Below, piece by piece: positions 36,300 through 48,500 of a DNA stretch of 64,000 nt. The notes beneath the pieces are model-generated. The model was not told the origin of the DNA and made no database searches. It worked only from the letters and a program-made list of their open reading frames with translations. Within the stretch, counting starts at the first letter, position 1. Every line of letters starts with the position of its first letter. A program made the translations under genes and the position numbers. Source of the DNA: Sequoia sempervirens (Eukaryota > Streptophyta > Pinopsida > Cupressales > Cupressaceae); contig VDFB02270651.1 in assembly GCA_007258455.2 (NCBI GenBank), forward strand, positions 493,590,320 through 493,654,319, in the 5' to 3' direction.

Positions 36300-36923
36300 G
36301 TCTCTTTAATTGCTAGGGCCGAAAGGCCCATAGTCTCTGAACACCATTTGAACCTCTCTATGCTCACATGCTTAGTTAAATAATCAACAACATTCATCAA
36401 AGTCTCTACCTTAACCAACTTCACCTTGCCATCTTCGACCATATCTCTAAAAAAATGATATTGTACATCAATGTTCTTGGTCTTGGCATGAAATGTCGAG
36501 TTCTTGGCTAGACATATCACACTCTGATTGTCGTAATAAATTGTCACTGCACCATGTTTTATTCCAATAACTGAACATGGTCTCTTAAGCCAAATGGCTT
36601 CTTTACAAGCATGAGTAGCTATCATATACTTTGCTTTAGTAGTGGACAAAGCAACCACAACCTATCGCTTATTCATCCAACTAATTGCACCACCAAACAA
36701 GGTGAACACATAAGAACTTCTTCTATCAACATCACCTGCCTAGTCTAAATCCACATAATCATGAAGATCAATGGAAATATCATATTTATTCATATTTTTG
36801 TGATAACATAAGGAATAATTTGAGGTACCCTACAAATATCTAAAGACTCTTTTAATTGTATCCCAATGAAATCTACCAGGATTACACATATATCTGGAAA
36901 GAACTCCCACTACTTGGGAAATG
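36300..36923 (-). pseudogene. Copia C RNase H and end of RT, left of the gypsy insertion
   Basis: On the minus strand from 36923: LDISQVVGVLSRYMCNPGRFHWD, VFRYLQGT, DYVDLD-AGD (decayed DADWAG), then VALSTTKAKYM (about 36658), YYDNQSVICLAKNS, KTKNIDVQYHFFRDMV and the ERFKWCSE.MGL end near 36330. Stops at about 36660 and in the DADWAG block break it. The 36149-36658 open stretch runs on into LTR sequence. Confidence 0.87.
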
Positions 36924-36928
36924 TCTAG
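36924..36928. repeat. Target-site duplication TCTAG, left
   Basis: TCTAG directly before the LTR at 36929; the same five bases follow the 3' LTR at 59220-59224. Confidence 0.9.
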
Positions 36929-38029
36929 TGTTCTACATTTTTTGCACACACGCCCCGCTGAAAGCAGGGACCCTTTTTCTCTTCGGTTTTGGTGCTTTGG
37001 CCCTTTCTTTTGAGGTTTTGTCTTACCTAAGCATGTGCTTCAAATGTTTATTTTGAACGCCTAAGTGTTTCACCCAGGTTATTCATTGAAAAAATCTTAA
37101 GTTCTGGATGAATTTCGGGCTTTTGCCCTGATTCAGGATTTTCCACCCTGGTCGGATTTTCCCGGATCCTGATTGGTTTCCGGTTGGACCTTGTTGTTCG
37201 GGGATTTTCAGCATTCGTAGATTTTTGCATGGGCTGGATTTTCCTAGATTCCACCTTGTCGTCAGCTTCTCGGGTTTCATGAATGTCTTATCAGTTGCAT
37301 TAATGGCTTCGTACGTGCTTTAAAGGCCTAAATTCATTTGATTTATGAGATCTTTTGTGCCATTATGCTCATTATTTTCCATTGTTTGAGTTGAGAGCTA
37401 CATCCTTAGAGTTTTTTCTTTGAGCTTTTGGTTAGATTTGGGCATTTGTGTTTGAGTTGGTCTCATTTGGTGATAGTTTCTTGTGAATTCCTGCATTTTT
37501 TCTTTGTGGACACCGTTGAATCTTTGCATTTGCTAATTCTCAGATCAATTGTCGCTTTATAATGGTATGTGTCTGATTCCTCTGCTTTGAATTGAATTAT
37601 AAATGGCACGATTGGTATTATGAGGCTTGTGGGATTTGAGTTCCTGTGTATTTGTTTATTTTGTGCTAAGGTTGTTCTGTATTGCATTATTTTTCATCTC
37701 CCAGGCGAGTTTTGAGCTCATTTGTCTATTTCCATTTTGATGAATCTTTCCTGAGAGTAATTCATAAACCCTAGTGATGACTTAATCGTTGAAACAACCA
37801 AATTCTGAACTTGCCTGTGCGCTAATGGCGGGTGAGTAGGGTTTTGGACCCGAGGAAGTGCCATATCAGGTGATTTCATCTTAAAATTGACCTAGAATGC
37901 AAAGATAATTCATGAAAGGTCCGTACCCGACTTTCCCTAAGTTAAAATTTTTGAAATCCATAGTTGGTTCAGTGTCTGGGTGAAATCTTGACTCTCTGTC
38001 CCTCCCGAATTTTCATCGCTGTGACTCTT

Positions 38030-38900
38030 CAGAGTCAGAGAGATGTCATACCGATCACCAAAACATTTTTCCGAAAGCCTTCCTAAGTTCATATGTCATC
38101 GTTGTGATAGGATCATTTTCACACCGATAAAGTTTCCTGTTTCTATTGGTGAGACAAAGAGGATTCGCTGAGACCTCACCCCGTAAGAAAATGTCTCATC
38201 GGCATGCTTCATTCATATTCGCTTTCATCAAGACAGAACCAAGTTTCCAAGAGCTCATAGTGAGCTCCTTTGGTCTTGCCGATCTTCCATTCTCTCGCTG
38301 AGACCTCCCCCTTTTGGCGAGACCTTTTTGCCGAACATATCCTGCTCTTGTCGAGTGACCTTTTGTCGAGGAGACATTCATGCTTCACGCAGACCTTACC
38401 ATGAGCCCCCTACTCTTGCTGAGACCTTTCCTTTCGGCAAGACTCCTAACAGTCACAAGGACTTCATAGCGAAACCTTTCTCTTGGCGAGCCCAGATCTT
38501 CTGTCGGGGTGACTTCATAATGTCGGCAAGAGGTTATGCCGATGGAAATTTTCATGGGCGAGACATAACATAGTCGCTGGGAACTCATACCGATCACCAA
38601 AACATTTCGCCGAAAGCCCTTTTAGGTCCATAGGTTCACTGTAACAATGTCTTTCTCACACCGAAGTTCTCTCATGTTATATTGCTAGTCGGTGAGACCA
38701 AGAAAATTTGCTGAGACCTTACCCCAACTACACTGTGATCATGCCGATATTTTCTGCTATATCACCATTCGGTGAGATGTTGCACTGAAACCACTAGGTC
38801 TTTCCAAAACTTACTCTGATGACATCCTCAGCGTAACTCCCATAAGTCGCAAAGACTTCTCACCAAGATGTCTGACTCTTGTCGAGACCTTCATTTTGGG
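38030..38900 (+). repeat. CpG-rich GAGAC motif array in 5' LTR
   Basis: About a dozen degenerate copies of a motif like tcG(g/c)CGAGACctt are scattered over about 0.85 kb (for example 38148, 38168, 38297, 38318, 38430, 38570, 38695), mixed with cgaaagcc and ccgatcacc phrases. The spacing is irregular. It lies upstream of the LTR gene, so a promoter or enhancer role is possible but unproven. The 3' LTR copy is at 53150-54030. Confidence 0.6.
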
Positions 38901-39406
38901 AATCTCCATTGGTTTCGGATTTTGACAGATTCTGCGGATTTCCATCAAGTCCATATTTCTCCAAAATCCACCATCATCCTGATCCTCCGAAGTCTCCTCT
39001 TTGGCTTGTTCTTCGTGGTAATCCATCTCGGGCAGATTTTCTGGAAAGTTGATGAAATGTAGAGGAATATGGAATAGTATGATGTATTTGTGATCTTCAA
39101 CGCATTTTATGATTTATTCATGCTATCTTATGATTTCCCGTGTGATTTATTGATTGAAAAATGATCTGATTATAGGTTAAATGGGTGTTTTATAGACTAC
39201 TCCGTTGGAATCCATCTAGTCTAGAATTTCCCAAAATTCCTCTCTGGCCCAGATTCCGCGGATGGTCTTGAAAACCGAAATCTATTGTGGTCATTTCATA
39301 TGAGATTTAATAACACCTTGACTATATGAGATGCATTCTAATGGTGTTTTGATGGATTAATATGACTTTCCTGTAGTTTTTAATATGATTTCCATGTTGA
39401 GTGTAG

Positions 39407-42400
39407 GTTGAATCCAACAGGGCAGCAGCTGGTTCCTCATTGTCTGATTCAGAGAGGATTAAGCTGGAAATTAAAAGCAAGGTCCCTAAGAGTAAGATCA
39501 CTTCTATCTGGTTAGAAGTCACTGATACCAATGTTGGCCTTTGGGATTATGAGGAGTTTAAAGCAAGGATGGAATCCAAGGATCCTCCTTTAGTGACTAG
39601 AAGGATGATGGAATCAGGCTTGTCCCATGTAGCTGGTTTCCCTTCTACGGTACATTGTTATGAATTAGTCCTTGAGTGTGCCAGGCACCATGATCAGGAC
39701 ACATAGAGGATAATTGGTCCTCAAGGTAGAGTTGTTGCCAATCTCAACCTTGTGTCCATCGCCCAAACATTCGATATGCTAGACCAGTCTCATGTGGTGG
39801 GATTCACCATTGAGGCAGCTCAAGAGTTCTACAATGAGTAGATTGTGAAATCACAACAGTTTATTAATTCTTGGCTAGAGAAGCCCAAGTCTCATTACTC
39901 CAAATTTCCCAAGCAGCTGTACAGAGCAAAATTCAAGAAGGAATACTATGATGCCATCACTCTTCTCAGCAGGGTGCTTGGATTGAAGAGTGCTGGTACA
40001 TTTGAGAATTGGATGTGCCATGTCATTGTGAGGATGGAGCAAGAAAAGATTAATTACCATTGGGCAGGGGTCATCAGCCAAGTAATTCACAAGCAATTGT
40101 CCAATGTGTTGTAGACAAAGACTTTCACAATGACCTCATATTTGGTCTATGCACTTGCAAGATTGCATCCTTACAAAGGGTTGGACACAAAGGGAATTTT
40201 TGTATAGTATATTATTTATGAAGTTTTCCCTCAATTGTATTTAGGAAGCTCAGACTATAGGAGGGAAAATGATGCATTTACCATGCATATCACCAAAATG
40301 CTTTAGGAAGCAGAGCATGTGAGAATTTTAGACCAAGCCAAGGAGCTCATCAAGAAGTATGGAGCTTGGTTTATTCAATTCCCAACCTTCTCCTACATTC
40401 AGATTGATGGCTGCCAAAGGGCCCTATACAAACTTCCAAGGTATCCCACTGACCACATCATATTGTTGGAAGTAGCTAGACATATTTGTGATTTTGATGC
40501 CATTGTCAAGAAGGACAAACACAAGAGTAGATTTGGTGGAGATTTCCCACTAAGGATTGGCACTGGAGAGGTTTGTCCTTCAATTGGTTCCACCCAAGCT
40601 TCAGAGGAAGAATTGAGTACTCTAGGCTTGTCTTTACACTCCATGAGGTCCAGGTTTGATATTACAGGAGAAGCCCATAAGAAGGCCAGTAGGTAATATA
40701 GTCATAAGGTGAACTTGGAGGACTATTGGGCCAATTGTGGTGATGAGTATGAGGTCAAAAATAAGAAATTCTCCTGGCTTCCAATTGATTCATTTCGACT
40801 GTATAACATAAAGGAAGTTCTCGATCAGTTGGAAGATGAAGGGAACCTAGTTCAGGATCATGCTTATGAGGCCATAAAAGATAGACCAATTGGTGATGTG
40901 GATTGGTTAGAGGAAGAAAAGATAGAATTGAAACAACTCATGGATCTAGTTCTCAAATTCACTAGGATGTGGCTAAAACATAAGCTGTGGGAACTGAAAA
41001 ATAATGGTGTACAATGCACCTATGTGCTAATGGGATATTTGAATCCCCATTCAACTTCTGAGGAGTCCACAGAGCTGGAAGATCCAAAAGGTAAAGGAAA
41101 GCTATATTCTCCTGTCAAAACTAAGTCTAAAGCTATTATAGGAAAATAGGCCCAAGAGACAGAAAAATAGAGGAAGCCAAAGGCTAAGAAGAGGACAAGA
41201 ACTAAAAAGTCTAAGCAGAAAGGGACTGAAAATCAAGGTCCTGAGGTTGATGTACCAATTCCCAAGAGGAGAAATATTATGAAGTTGTCAGAGAAGGAAA
41301 GTTTTAAAGAACAGGAAGAAGTTGCCCCATTGGTGGTTGAGATAGGAAGTTCAGGGGAAAAGGCGAAAGTATACACAAGGAGGTCTAAGACTACTCCGAA
41401 GAATAGTACACCTAAAGCAGACCTTCCCCTTGTCATTCCCCAAGAGAGACAATAGGAGGATGTTCCTTTTTCTTATGAGGCCCAAAGTGCACTAGGTGAT
41501 GCAGGAAATATTGAGGATCATCTGGGCACTGCAGGGGAGGAATTCCATGAAGGGGAGCTTTATAATGCAGAAGCCGAGGTTCAAAAGATAATGCAGTCCC
41601 CTATGGTTGGATATGTGGATTCCCCTATCAGGACTGAAGAAGTCCTTCCACAAGAAGAGGAAGTAGTGAAGGTTCCCTCACCTGAACAAGAAGAAGGGCA
41701 TGCTGAGAAGAAAGAAAGAAAGACAGATGAGACTCCTAACAAACATAATTTGGGAGAGCGGATAGCAGGAGATTAAAAAGAAGGAGTAGGGAAAATCCAA
41801 GTGCAACTGGAGTCCAGTGTCCCTGATTGGCTTGAAAGAGAAATAAAGAGGAAATAGGTAATAGTGGAGGACACACCACCGAATTGGGATGCACTACTAA
41901 CCAAGATTGGTAAGGTAAAGTTAAGAAGAAGGCTAGAGTGATCTCAAGAATTGAAAGAGATGAAGCTCAAAATAGAGTTGTTCACATTGCCACCCCTGCT
42001 GTAGATAAAAACAAAGATGATGTGGTCAGGAAAGATTACAGTGTTCAAACTTTCGATCTAGGGCCTACATCAATTGAGCAGGATATCGAGGGCTATAAGG
42101 TCTCCAGTACTGTTATTGTGGATCGGCTGAGGAAGGAAATGAAGACCAAGCAGGAGTTGAAGAGAGAAAATGAAAATCTCAGGAAATGTTTGGAGGAATT
42201 AATGAAGCCCCTACAATCCATTAACCCTTCTTCCTTTGCTGCAAATCCTCTACCTCAGGAGATCATCACTGAGTTAGAAAAGATGAAGGCTTCCACCCTT
42301 GCCACTACGAGTTGGTTGAAAGGGGTTCAAATAAAAGGTGATGAGGCTATTAAGGAGATCCTATCAACAAGAAGGGATGTTGTCCTGACAACTGAGTGAT

Positions 42401-42981
42401 TGAAGGCAGTATTGGCCCAAGATAAGGAAGATACACATCTTCTTCTGCAGAAAACCAGGACCATCATGGAATACACCAAAGATAAATTAATGAGTGATGG
42501 AATTCTTCCTTCCTCCAGAGCTTCCGAACCATGGGAGTGGTACGAAGCATTTCAAATCAGGCAGAAAGTGTTAAAGAATATTTACAAACAAAGGATGCAG
42601 ATCAATGATGCTCTAACTAGGGTTTACAATGGTTCCATTTCCTTCTTTGAAATCATGATGGGAAGAAGGAAGATCACGCCCAAGTACTTGAACTTGGAAC
42701 AGTTGAGGGAGTGGTGGCACGATGTGTATACACCACTTGATGATGGGTCTGTTTCTGAGCACTAGTTGGATGATGCGGCCACCTACTTTGCAGTTATTGA
42801 CAAACACCTAACGTGTAAGGTGGATTGGGATAAGTCGGTCAAACGGTCAAGAGAAGAGATTGCCTCCATCGAGAATTGACTTAGGGTTTTTCCTCTGCCA
42901 CCTGTGGCAGACTTGGATGCGATGTTCTTTAAAGTACATGAAGAGCCAGATCTGAATAGAGATAATACGGAAGGGAGCTAA
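39407..42981 (+). pseudogene. LTR-encoded protein of unknown function, 5' LTR copy
   Basis: About 1,190 codons in one frame to about 41935, then continuing one frame over (-1) to the end GS-stop at 42981. It is the same protein as 54532-58106, where the domains are described. This copy has private stops (at 39703-39705 in HDQDT, 39839-39841, 40112-40114, near 40204, 40694-40696, 41455-41457, 41774-41776 and 42397-42399) besides the shared ones. It has no ATG at its start: the open frame begins right after a gtgtag where the other copy has gtgcag. I do not recognise the family. Confidence 0.75.
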
Positions 42982-43170
42982 TGATAGGCTACAACATGAT
43001 TTGTGCTTCCCTATTATCTTCTTGCGTGTTAGTTCGAGCTACATTGCGGATCCCAGGCTGACTTTGATGGAATGTGCATTTATGCTTATTTGACCGACCA
43101 TGGGTTTCTCTTGACCGAGTTGTTGTGCCATTAATACTATGAAACCCTTGCCTGGCTGACTTGTTTTCAG

Positions 43171-43190
43171 GGAGAATTCTATATATTTTG
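43171..43190 (+). promoter_or_regulatory. TATA-like box of the 5' LTR
   Basis: GAATTCTATATATTTTG, a plausible core promoter about 0.9 kb before the LTR end. It is kept in the other LTR at about 58300-58313. If used, the transcript would start near 43210, placing the long frame upstream of it in U3. Confidence 0.55.
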
Positions 43191-44096
43191 CATTTTGCCT
43201 CATTTGTAAAGGGTTAGAAGGTTAGAGATAGTTAGAATTTGTAATTAGAATACAAAAATAGTTAGAAGCAAGTTAGCAAGTAGTTGCCCTCAAGCAAATA
43301 TTGTAATAGAAAGCTAGAATTGTTGCTACAGTGAACAATTTGAATACGAGAAATGACATTGTGATTTGGTGCCATACTTTTCTTTTTTTTTGCATGGTTC
43401 TTGTTGTTCTATCTTTAAAATTTCTTTGAGAAGGTTAATGTTTAGATTATATTTGGGTTCAATAATGTTTGTAATTTAATACTTGAATGTTGCAGCAATC
43501 CTTCAGTCCATACTTTTCGCAACCAACTGATTGTTAGTTGTTTTGCAAAGTTAGCCTGGACTTCACATTCAGTGTGCTTAGTTCGATTGTGAAGATTTGT
43601 TTATTATAACTATAATAGGGTTGTTGAATGAGTGTTCATAATTTGAAAATCCTAATAACTCAAAAGATTGCACTGTTTTCTGTGAGATTGCAGATTTATT
43701 TGGGTCGAGTAGAGATCAGTTTTGAGGGATTAGTCTATTTCGAGTGTTGGTTACTTTCATTGTCAATTTTGGTTTTAGTATTAAGTTTAGGAATCTCTTC
43801 AAAACCCTTGTCTTTTTCTTTTTATTTGACTATTGGGGTAGATATAGGGATGAAGTATCATCAGATTGTTAGATCTGATAAAATTGATTCAGTATTTTGC
43901 TTGTAGTAAGGTCCCATTGTGATTACCAACATTTTCACATTTTGTTACTGAGTTTTTTACACACTGTCAAGACCTGACATTAGAGACCTTGGGGTTATCT
44001 CTTGAGGCTTGCCGATAGAGATTTACCTTTCAAGAGAGATAGGATACCATATTCTTTCTAGGCTGTTATTGTGCAGAAAACATGATCAATAGGAAC

Positions 44097-44115
44097 TGGC
44101 GCTAGAAGGAGGGCC
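44097..44115 (+). other. Primer binding site of the giant gypsy element
   Basis: TGGCGCTAGAAGGAGGGCC, of the TGGCGC class common in Tat and Athila type gypsy elements and different from the Met-type sites elsewhere in this window. I cannot name the tRNA with certainty. Confidence 0.7.
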
Positions 44116-44127
44116 CGAATAAGCAAG

Positions 44128-45720
44128 TTGGATCAATTTTTGAACGCCATCTCTCCTGAGAGATTCAGAAGAAAAACAAGATTTGCTCCAGGGGAGGAAG
44201 AATTTCAGGAATTACCAGACCCTACTAGGTCAAGAAGGACCAATAGAAGAAGGGAATCATCATCATCATCCCATCCACCTCCCACATCTCCATCATCCTC
44301 ATGTTCATCGGGTTCATCTGAGTTTGAGGCCATTCCCAGTCCACAACCTCGGCCAGTCATAAATTAGCCATTACCACCCCCACCTCCACCAATGGTTTCT
44401 TGGCAACCAACCCATCTCCATTGAGTTTCGCTGTTTACAATTTCATGCCCAAAAACCTTGAACACTTTTGTTCAAAGTTCCATGTCAATGATCCCAATAG
44501 GACCGCTGAGGAACACATCAAGATCTTTCAGACTAGCCTCAAGGATAGAGGGATAAACCATGAGGATGTAGCATGTATATTATTTCCTTATTCACTAGGA
44601 GAAGATGCATTTTATTGGTACAACCATTTACCTGTTGGATCTATCCAACACTGGACTGAGTTAGAAGCTGCTTTCTTGCAAAAGTTTCGAATCCCCATTA
44701 GTTCTAATGAGCTTTACCATCAGCTCACTAATGTGAAGAGAGAGGTTAGTGAGCCTATAGGATCTTTCAACAATAGGTTTCATCGTACTTATACCAGATT
44801 ACAGACCCCTTATGTTGTTGATGAACCCACTGCTCTAGAAGTCTATTATGAGGGACCTGATAGTTTGACAGCTACCTTTATGAAGTGGAGCAATAATCCT
44901 CCTGATAGTCTACTTGATGCATATGCAAAGGTTGTGAAAGTAAGCACTAATCTAAGGCAACATTTGTCTAGGCCTTTACCCTCATTAGGACCCGTTGCTC
45001 ACCCTGGACAGGTTCCATCTCTCAACCAGGCTTTAACGAACCATACTCCAATCATGAATCAATTTCCTCAGTTGCCTCTGGTCCCTCACCCAGGGCCTCC
45101 TATGGGACAAGTGTTATCCATGATGAATTAACCCCAACAAAATGTGAATCAACCCTGCATACCCAGCCTCAGGCTAGTTATCCTTCATACCTACGAAATT
45201 TTGAAGTCTTAAACCAATCACTAAATGCCAATGCTGGAGAAGGGTATTCCTATAATAATGTGAATCATTCTCCGCATAGTAATCCTGACAAGGAAAGACT
45301 AGATGAATTGTCTGAACAAATAAAGAAGCTAAATATGGAGGTAACTTACTTGAGGAACCAAAACAGTCAATTGTAGGCTGCTCAGAGAAATATGTAGTCC
45401 AATTAGAACAGAGAAAATCTACAAGGACAGAACTTTGATAGAGGGCAACGTAATGATAGAGGATACAATAATGAAAGAGGATACAACCATGACAAAGGTT
45501 ACAACAATGATAGGGGATTTAATAATGACAGAGGGTATAATAATGATAGAAGACAAAACTATGATAAAGGACAACCCTTGGGCCAGAACCTTGACAGAGG
45601 TGGTGGACAAGGATTCGAGAGAAGGCAACAGTCAGGACAGAACATGATTTGGAACACAGGCCCCAATAATGGAGGAGTACCCACCCCATTGGATCAACCA
45701 ATTAGCCAACCTGTCAATTA
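44128..45720 (+). pseudogene. Gypsy gag, broken
   Basis: The N-terminal part (44128-44367) is basic, then Ser/Pro-rich (SSSSSHPPPTSPSSS). After a frame change comes the conserved gag core (44400-45131) with FHVNDPNRTAEEHIKIFQ, LGEDAFYWYNHLP, WTELEAAFLQKF and a YHQLTNVKREVSEPIGSF block typical of retrotrans_gag. A second frame change near 45160 leads to a short coiled coil (LDELSEQIKKLNMEVTYL) and an RGYNND repeat tail. No in-frame ATG is visible at the start, so the true start is unknown. Confidence 0.87.
45433..45580 (+). repeat. Tandem 18-21 bp repeats encoding RGYNND / RGFNND
   Basis: The gag frame reads seven or so copies of (D/N)RGYNN(D/E) with variants NHDKG and RRQNYDKG. An Arg/Gly/Tyr/Asn-rich tail of this kind suggests RNA binding. 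Confidence 0.8.
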
Positions 45721-45754
45721 GTCTGCCAGTCAACTAGTTAATCAAGAAAAGCCT

Positions 45755-46290
45755 CCTAGTGGTGTCTATCTAGCCGAGGCTGCTTTATCAAGGTGGTGTA
45801 AGCTCCACAAGACTAGTCAGCATTCTGAGTTAGACTGTCAGGAATTCCAAATGGCAGACTCAATCTTTCAGTATGAAGTGGAGAACAATGCAAGTTGTCA
45901 GGAAATAGTACCTTCTATTCCTTATGATTCACCAGTGTTGGTGTTGAACCATGCTCCTTTTCCTCAAAGTGATGACAATGTACCTGAAGAAGAATCTGAC
46001 CAGTTGGAGGACGAGGCAGACTAGGTGTGCAATGGAGATGAAATGACACAATTATTTGATGAGAATCTAGTGAATGACAATGGTCCTAGAGATGAAGAAG
46101 AAGCTTACATTGAAGAAGTACAGACCTTCCAAAGGCCTGTCAAGAAGTATGACTTGAGGGAACTGCCACATAGGCGTCCACAGGCTGGAGGCCCCTTTAC
46201 TACTTACATTCCACCAAACAATTTCAACACACCTCCAGACCCTAATGCTAGCAAAAATCCCTCATTGCCCCTGGTTTCTAGGAAATAGTT
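45755..46290 (+). pseudogene. Gypsy CHHC knuckle and acidic linker
   Basis: GVYLAEAALSRWCKLHKTSQHSELDCQ has the C-x2-H-x5-H-x4-C spacing (about 45796-45839) of Tat/Athila gag knuckles. An acidic linker follows (EEESDQLEDEAD, stop at about 46022), then PVKKYDLRELPHRRPQAGGP. The frame is otherwise open to 46288. Confidence 0.7.
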
Positions 46291-46432
46291 ATCTCAAGGA
46301 GGACATGCTAATATATCAAAAGGAAGGAATGTTGATGCAAATAAAGAAAAGATGGTAGAATACCTGAAGGAGACTCCTACGGATTTAAATGAAGAATAGT
46401 TGGCCACGTATGTTGCTGAAGAACTTTGAAAA

Positions 46433-47640
46433 TTGAAGGTAAATCTATCTGCATTTGAGCTATTAAGAGTTCCATCCATTAGGAATGCAGTCTTAGGTTC
46501 CTATGATGCAAATTCCATGTCGCAAGATAAATTAGTTAGCAAGAATGTCCATAAAGTATCTAGTTCTCAGCCAATAGGGAGGAAAAATCAAGCTCACAAT
46601 CAAGACCATATGCCCCCTGGAGATACTGGGAAAGAAAAGGATAAATCTCAAGTTGCTCAAGTAGATACTCCCTTAACTCTGTTTCAAGGGAAAACTAACA
46701 CACCCCCACCCTTGATTTCTATTCACGTATTTGGCAAGAATTTACATAATTGTCTACAGGATTCGGGTGCCTCAACCAATGTTATGCCCCTTGGTGTTTG
46801 TAGAGCTATGGGTATCACCCCTGTTGATTCTCAAAAGAAAGTCACATAGTTGGATAGGACTAAAGTCATTGTTGTAGGAGAGCTAAACATGATTCATATG
46901 CAGATTGCTTCTAATCCTAGGATTCAACAAGTTATCAATATACAAGTGGCTGACATCCCTGACGCTTATGGCCTAATCCTGGGAAGGGACTTTACCAGGG
47001 CTCTGAATGTATATGTTTCAACTGATCACTCCCATATGTGGCTTCCCTGGAAAGGAGTGTCAAACCAGATTAGAATTGAGAAAGAGCCCAAAATGAAGTA
47101 TATGATAATAGAATATCAGAAAATCTCTGCCGAAATTCTGATATCAGAAGTAAGCATGGGTAACTATATGCTTGTTGCTCCCCTTGAAGAACTAGATTCA
47201 GAGGAAGTCCTCATGCTGCACACAATTTCTAATGACCTTCCAGAGTCTAGTGATGTTGAAGCCCTAGTAGAACCAGTTAAAAACAATGGTGAACCAGCTG
47301 AAAGTAATGATGATCCAAAAGATAATCAGCTGGCTTTGTTAGACAGATTTCAAGAGTTCGTCCAAAAATGTATTGAAGATCAGATTCAGTTAGGGAGAAT
47401 AATGAACTTTGGAGAGTTAGTTTTTCCCAATTGGTGCAAGGTACATAATGCTTCACATTTAGAATCAGATTGGTGCTTATGCCAAGCTGCAGTGGAACAA
47501 ATACAAAAACATATCAACCCCACTCCTACAGTCAAAATTGATAACATGAATGTCCAAGAGGATCCTAAAGGAGAAAGAGTAATGCCTTCTGATGAGCTAT
47601 CCGGTGGTAACAATGCAAGTAAAAAAGCAGGGAGCTCTGT
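46433..47640 (+). pseudogene. Gypsy aspartic protease and linker with a second CHHC motif
   Basis: The protease has LQDSGASTNVMPLGVCRAMG (about 46755-46815) with intact DSG, one TAG at 46847, then IQVADIPDAYGLILGRDF (about 46940-46995), the conserved C-terminal block. A linker of about 200 residues follows. It contains NWCKVHNASHLESDWCLCQ (about 47430-47485), resembling the gag knuckle with C-x2-H-x4-H-x4/5-C spacing. The only stop in the protease is TAG where a Gln is likely. Confidence 0.85.
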
Positions 47641-48500
47641 GGCTGCGGGTTGTTGGACTTTGAGATTTGATGGGTCCAAATCAAAGCAAGGGGCAGGAGT
47701 TGGTTTCAAGCTAATTAGTCCAAGAGGTAAGACATTTTTTGTTGTTCACAGATTTTAATTTTACTATACGAATAATGTAGCAAAATATGAAGCCTTAGTG
47801 CATGGGCTATTAATGGCATTGAAGAAAAAAGTTAAGATCTTGCAGGTTTTTGGAGATTCTGAGTTAGTAGTCAAGCAAGTTAGAGGACAATATTCTTGTC
47901 ATGACAGAAGGATGACTAACTATAGGAACAGAGTGTGGGACCTCATGGAAGGATTTGATGCCTTCAACATTTAGTTAATTCCATGAAATAAAAACCAGAT
48001 AGATGATTCCTTGGCCTAGGTAGCAAATACTTTGCAGCCTCTGGCTCTTTCTAGATTGAAGAAGTTTACTATGGAGCTGACCCCAATACCATCAATACCC
48101 GATAATATCACCAACTTCCAATTATTTGAGGATGACAAGCATATCTTAGATTTTATTACTAGTACTAAGGTCTTTGCTTCGCAAATCATTGACGAAACTG
48201 AACTTCAAGAAGCTGAGATGGACTTGGAAGGGATAATTAATCTGAAAACCAACACAATCCCCAAGGGAATGGTGCAATTAGAGAGGATTTTTGATCTGGA
48301 CAAGATCAAGGATCAAGATCAGGATACCAGGAAGGAGTCCATCAGTGGATAGTGTGACAAGCATAATGTGGGATACCAGGAGGATGTCAAAAATGTTCTC
48401 ATTGGAAAAGTGTACACTCCAAAAGAAAGACAAGGAATCATTGATGCATTACATAGATATCTAGATGTGATAGCCTAGAGTTATGAAGACTTAAAGACTT
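47641..48500 (+). pseudogene. Extra (archaeal-like) RNase H upstream of RT
   Basis: WTLRFDGSKSKQGAGVGF carries the first catalytic D, (Y)TNNVAKYEALVHGL the E, LQVFGDSELVVKQVRGQ the second D, and P-NKNQIDDSLA-VAN the last D (about 47650-48045): all four acidic positions are present. Sequence style matches the additional RNase H of Tat elements. In the usual Tat order, as I know it, this domain follows the native RNase H; here it precedes RT. Stops: after HRF (47756), and at former Gln/Arg codons (about 47973, 47985, 48018). A linker of about 150 residues with no motif follows. Confidence 0.85.

Larger units (their letters stand above)
36929..44091 (+). repeat. 5' LTR of the giant gypsy element
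   Basis: Matches the 3' LTR end to end with no large indel. Regions: 36929-38000 leader-like T-rich sequence; 38030-38900 CpG-rich GAGAC motif array; 39407-42981 long reading frame; TATATAT box at 43180-43186; 43200-44091 presumed R and U5. The end ATCAATA (44091) is followed five bases later by the primer binding site. Confidence 0.9.

Noticed and set aside
45435..45647. Plus-strand Met/Thr/Ile-rich repeat frame
   Set aside because: Out-of-frame reading of the RGYNND repeats; the gag frame is the one continuous with conserved gag and knuckle.
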